A stretch of 7,086 nt of DNA, taken from contig DAUW01000016.1 in assembly GCA_002505355.1 (NCBI GenBank), positions 1-7,086 on the forward strand, given 5' to 3'. Of this stretch, positions 5,655 to 7,086 are shown in pieces. How positions within the stretch are numbered: the stretch's first letter is position 1; every line of letters begins with the position of its first letter. The DNA is from Euryarchaeota archaeon UBA229. GTDB lineage: Archaea > Thermoplasmatota > Poseidoniia > Poseidoniales > Poseidoniaceae. The position numbers and the translations under genes were made by a program. Under the pieces are notes generated by a model. The model saw nothing but the letters and a program-made list of their open reading frames with translations, did not search any database and was not told the origin of the DNA.

Positions 5655-6637
5655 TCAGTCTCAGCCTCCGCTTGATACATTTCTGGAGAATTCCGCATTA
5701 TTTTTTTCACTATGGCCTCCAATCCGACAGGAGCAAAAATAATGCCACCAATAACTAACGCCAAAAATAAGAAAGAGGAACCTGGGACATATTGTGTGCC
5801 CGGAGAACTTGGTCCGCTCAACATTAATTTCACAGTTCCTAGCCATGGTATTTCTCCCCCTGCAACACCAACTAACCAGTTTTCACGCACTGGGCCAGCA
5901 ACGCCCGATGTGCTGTGAACGCCGGATGAGCCGTTGACAACTAATCCACCCTGATCCACTGAGCATTGATTATTATCACCAAGGGTAACAATGCCGGCGT
6001 GTTTAGGTTGCCAATTCCATACCACTAGATATGGTTCAACATTTGCATGTGCGAATCTTTTGCAGTCATAATAACCCGCACTGTAACCATCGAAACGTAT
6101 TGTAATGGTTTCTGAATCAGTAACGTTAGTTCCTGGAACAGACCATGTGAGTACACAAGTACCTAGTTGCCCATCTGCGTCTAGGGTCGCGCTGTCATAG
6201 GTCCCTTCATCGGGGCAGTGGTCAGTATCATCAGCAGTTTCAGGAACTGAGCGGTCCGGCGATGTTGTTTGACTGGCTTCAACTCGTAGAATTGCTCGAT
6301 GGATTATTGGTGTGCCAGAATCACCATTCTTTTGGTAAATTATCACATCACCGGCCATACCATGTGATTCGTATCCGAAGTACTTACCTTGCCTATCACT
6401 AGCTTCGGCAAAGGTAACTATATTGTCATATGGTGTATCCATTACCAAGATCAGATCCCCAGCATCTATGCTGCCAACTTCACCGTTCTCCTCGTGAATC
6501 ATTGATGATGATTCAACGACAACCAGTGGTGGCATAGTTCCGGTGTGCGCCCACAACCCTAGCACCAAAAAAGCGATCATTGCCACGGCCAAAGCCATTT
6601 CGCGCAGTAGGTTGTTGAACGGATTGCTGTCGGACAA
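5636..6637 (-). CDS. Sec11-type archaeal signal peptidase I (S26B) with large extracytoplasmic insert
   Basis: The enzyme cleaves signal peptides from exported proteins at the outer face of the membrane. Of 333 residues, 13-31 form the N-terminal anchor. ESSSM (42-46) contains the nucleophile Ser45, and GDVIIYQ...PIIHRAI (96-116) contains His113, the archaeal/ER replacement for the bacterial Lys. IVTLGDNN (216-223) gives Asp221. A second membrane helix lies at about 287-308, with an acidic tail ending SSEE. Between the His and Asp boxes lies an insert of roughly 90 residues (about 118-208) with Cys141, Cys161 and Cys192, plus Cys225 just beyond the Asp box; it looks like an added beta-rich domain with possible disulfides. 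The start is TTG at 6637, supported by GAGGGTGA a few nt upstream. It lies 9 nt after the stop of the two-TM gene, so they form an operon. The 3' end overlaps the convergent gene. Confidence 0.88.
   Translation of the reverse strand: MSDSNPFNNLLREMALAVAMIAFLVLGLWAHTGTMPPLVVVESSSMIHEENGEVGSIDAGDLILVMDTPYDNIVTFAEASDRQGKYFGYESHGMAGDVIIYQKNGDSGTPIIHRAILRVEASQTTSPDRSVPETADDTDHCPDEGTYDSATLDADGQLGTCVLTWSVPGTNVTDSETITIRFDGYSAGYYDCKRFAHANVEPYLVVWNWQPKHAGIVTLGDNNQCSVDQGGLVVNGSSGVHSTSGVAGPVRENWLVGVAGGEIPWLGTVKLMLSGPSSPGTQYVPGSSFLFLALVIGGIIFAPVGLEAIVKKIMRNSPEMYQAEAETDYSSEE
5640..5650. repeat. Palindrome TCCTC-A-GAGGA in the 3' overlap of two convergent genes
   Basis: This 11-bp interrupted palindrome lies inside the 19-bp overlap of the RuvC-like and signal peptidase genes. 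Because of its symmetry both strands encode Ser-Ser-Glu-Glu in the frame used, so both proteins end in SSEE. The single-base centre makes a stable hairpin unlikely, so it is not called a terminator. Confidence 0.7.
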
Positions 6638-6646
6638 TTCTCACCC

Positions 6647-7033
6647 TCATTTGCGCTTTTTGAGGCCTTTTTCAACAAGGAAATCTTCCCACGCTGCTGC
6701 ATGTCCAGCACCGAGAATTTTGGCTGCTTCATCTCCTTCTGATTTGCGCCTTTTTAATTCCGAGGTCGCTTCAATCTCTTTTAATTCTGCTAGCAAATTG
6801 ACGTATCCACGAAGGTTGAGGAATTCCGGTGTAGCGATAATTAGAATTAGACTTGAAACTACAATCATGCCGATTGCTGCGCCGGTAAAGTCCCCCCAAT
6901 CAGCGTCGTTTTGCAAGAACATCAGTTGATACACGCTGACTATCAATAGTATAGCGGAGGCACCGAACGCTGTTGCGCTCAACATCAGTTGTCTGCCGTG
7001 TTGTTTGGCCCATAAATCACTAACAAAACCCAT
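6647..7033 (-). CDS. Small membrane protein with two TM helices, unknown function (128 aa)
   Basis: I do not recognise the family. Two hydrophobic helices are clear: about residues 16-40 (LMLSATAFGASAILLIVSVY) and 50-68 (TGAAIGMIVVSSLILIIAT), joined by a short acidic loop (QNDADWGDF). A charged helical tail (76-128) of about 50 residues follows, rich in Glu, Lys and Ala, with possible coiled coil at 80-104, and ends KKRK. By the positive-inside rule both termini are probably cytosolic. The ATG at 7033 is supported by GGTGAT 3 nt upstream. The frame stays open upstream but contains no start codon within the window. It is followed 9 nt later by the signal peptidase gene, so the two are likely co-expressed, which hints at a membrane or secretion role without proving it. 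Confidence 0.75.
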   Translation of the reverse strand: MGFVSDLWAKQHGRQLMLSATAFGASAILLIVSVYQLMFLQNDADWGDFTGAAIGMIVVSSLILIIATPEFLNLRGYVNLLAELKEIEATSELKRRKSEGDEAAKILGAGHAAAWEDFLVEKGLKKRK

Positions 7034-7037
7034 AATA

Positions 7038-7086
7038 TCACCATTGCTTGGTTGGTGGTACCATGTTTGAGTTCTTTGATGTTTTG
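7038..7086 (-). CDS. C-terminal end of an upstream operon gene (partial, runs off right edge)
   Basis: One minus-strand frame reads ...KTSKNSNMVPPTKQW and stops at TGA (7040-7038), 4 nt before the ATG of the two-TM gene. The GGTGAT ribosome site of that gene overlaps this stop, the same layout as the other junctions in the window, which is the main reason to believe the frame. Only about 15 codons are visible and other frames are also open over this short stretch, so the call is tentative and no function can be given. Confidence 0.35.
   Translation of the reverse strand, partial: KTSKNSNMVPPTKQW

Noticed and set aside
6543..6929. Plus-strand frame opposite the signal peptidase and two-TM genes
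   Set aside because: It straddles two well-supported minus-strand genes, has low-complexity Ser/Ala/Arg composition and no ribosome site.
1..7086. Mobile element, CRISPR array or defence island
   Set aside because: No transposase, integrase, terminal repeats or direct-repeat array was seen, and the identified genes are of a core archaeal type.

Overview
The window looks archaeal, most likely from a Euryarchaeote. A planktonic lineage such as Marine Group II/III (Poseidoniales-like) is my best guess, but there is no rRNA to prove it. The evidence is: an Hjc-type Holliday junction resolvase; a DacZ-type diadenylate cyclase; a stand-alone Lrp/AsnC RAM domain; a haloarchaeal-style site-2 protease; and a Sec11-type signal peptidase with a Ser/His pair instead of the bacterial Ser/Lys. 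TATA-like boxes sit about 25-35 nt before several starts, and GGTGAT/GGAGG Shine-Dalgarno sites match the archaeal 16S 3' end. GTG/TTG starts are common. The DNA is moderately AT-rich and very densely coded.

Layout, left to right. At 1-10 a minus-strand gene runs off the left edge, with its RBS and TATA box visible. At 151-399 (-) is a small Lrp/AsnC ligand-binding-domain protein. A divergent promoter region (400-475) separates it from a plus-strand pair: a macro-domain protein (476-1153) followed 8 nt later by a DacZ-like c-di-AMP synthase (1162-2010). At 2011-2574 (-) is an unrecognised 187-residue protein, convergent with dacZ with no gap. Divergent from it is an M50 site-2 protease with a PDZ domain (about 2656-4113). 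At 4117-4773 (-) is a Holliday junction resolvase with long extensions, ending 3 bp from the protease. Divergent from it, across a promoter region with a clear inverted repeat, is a protein with a RuvC/RNase H-like segment (4893-5654). Its 3' end overlaps by 19 bp the 3' end of a minus-strand operon: unknown partial gene (7086-7038), two-TM protein (7033-6647), Sec11-type signal peptidase (6637-5636).

How the genes may work together. Three themes recur: nucleotide signalling and ADP-ribose biology (macro domain with c-di-AMP synthase), membrane proteolysis (site-2 protease, signal peptidase), and DNA recombination (Hjc, RuvC-like protein). No mobile element, CRISPR array, tRNA or rRNA was found, and no dedicated defence island is evident. 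The most notable items are the macro/DacZ gene pair, the dyad on the resolvase promoter, the enlarged extracytoplasmic insert in the signal peptidase, and tight stop/Shine-Dalgarno overlaps at three gene junctions.
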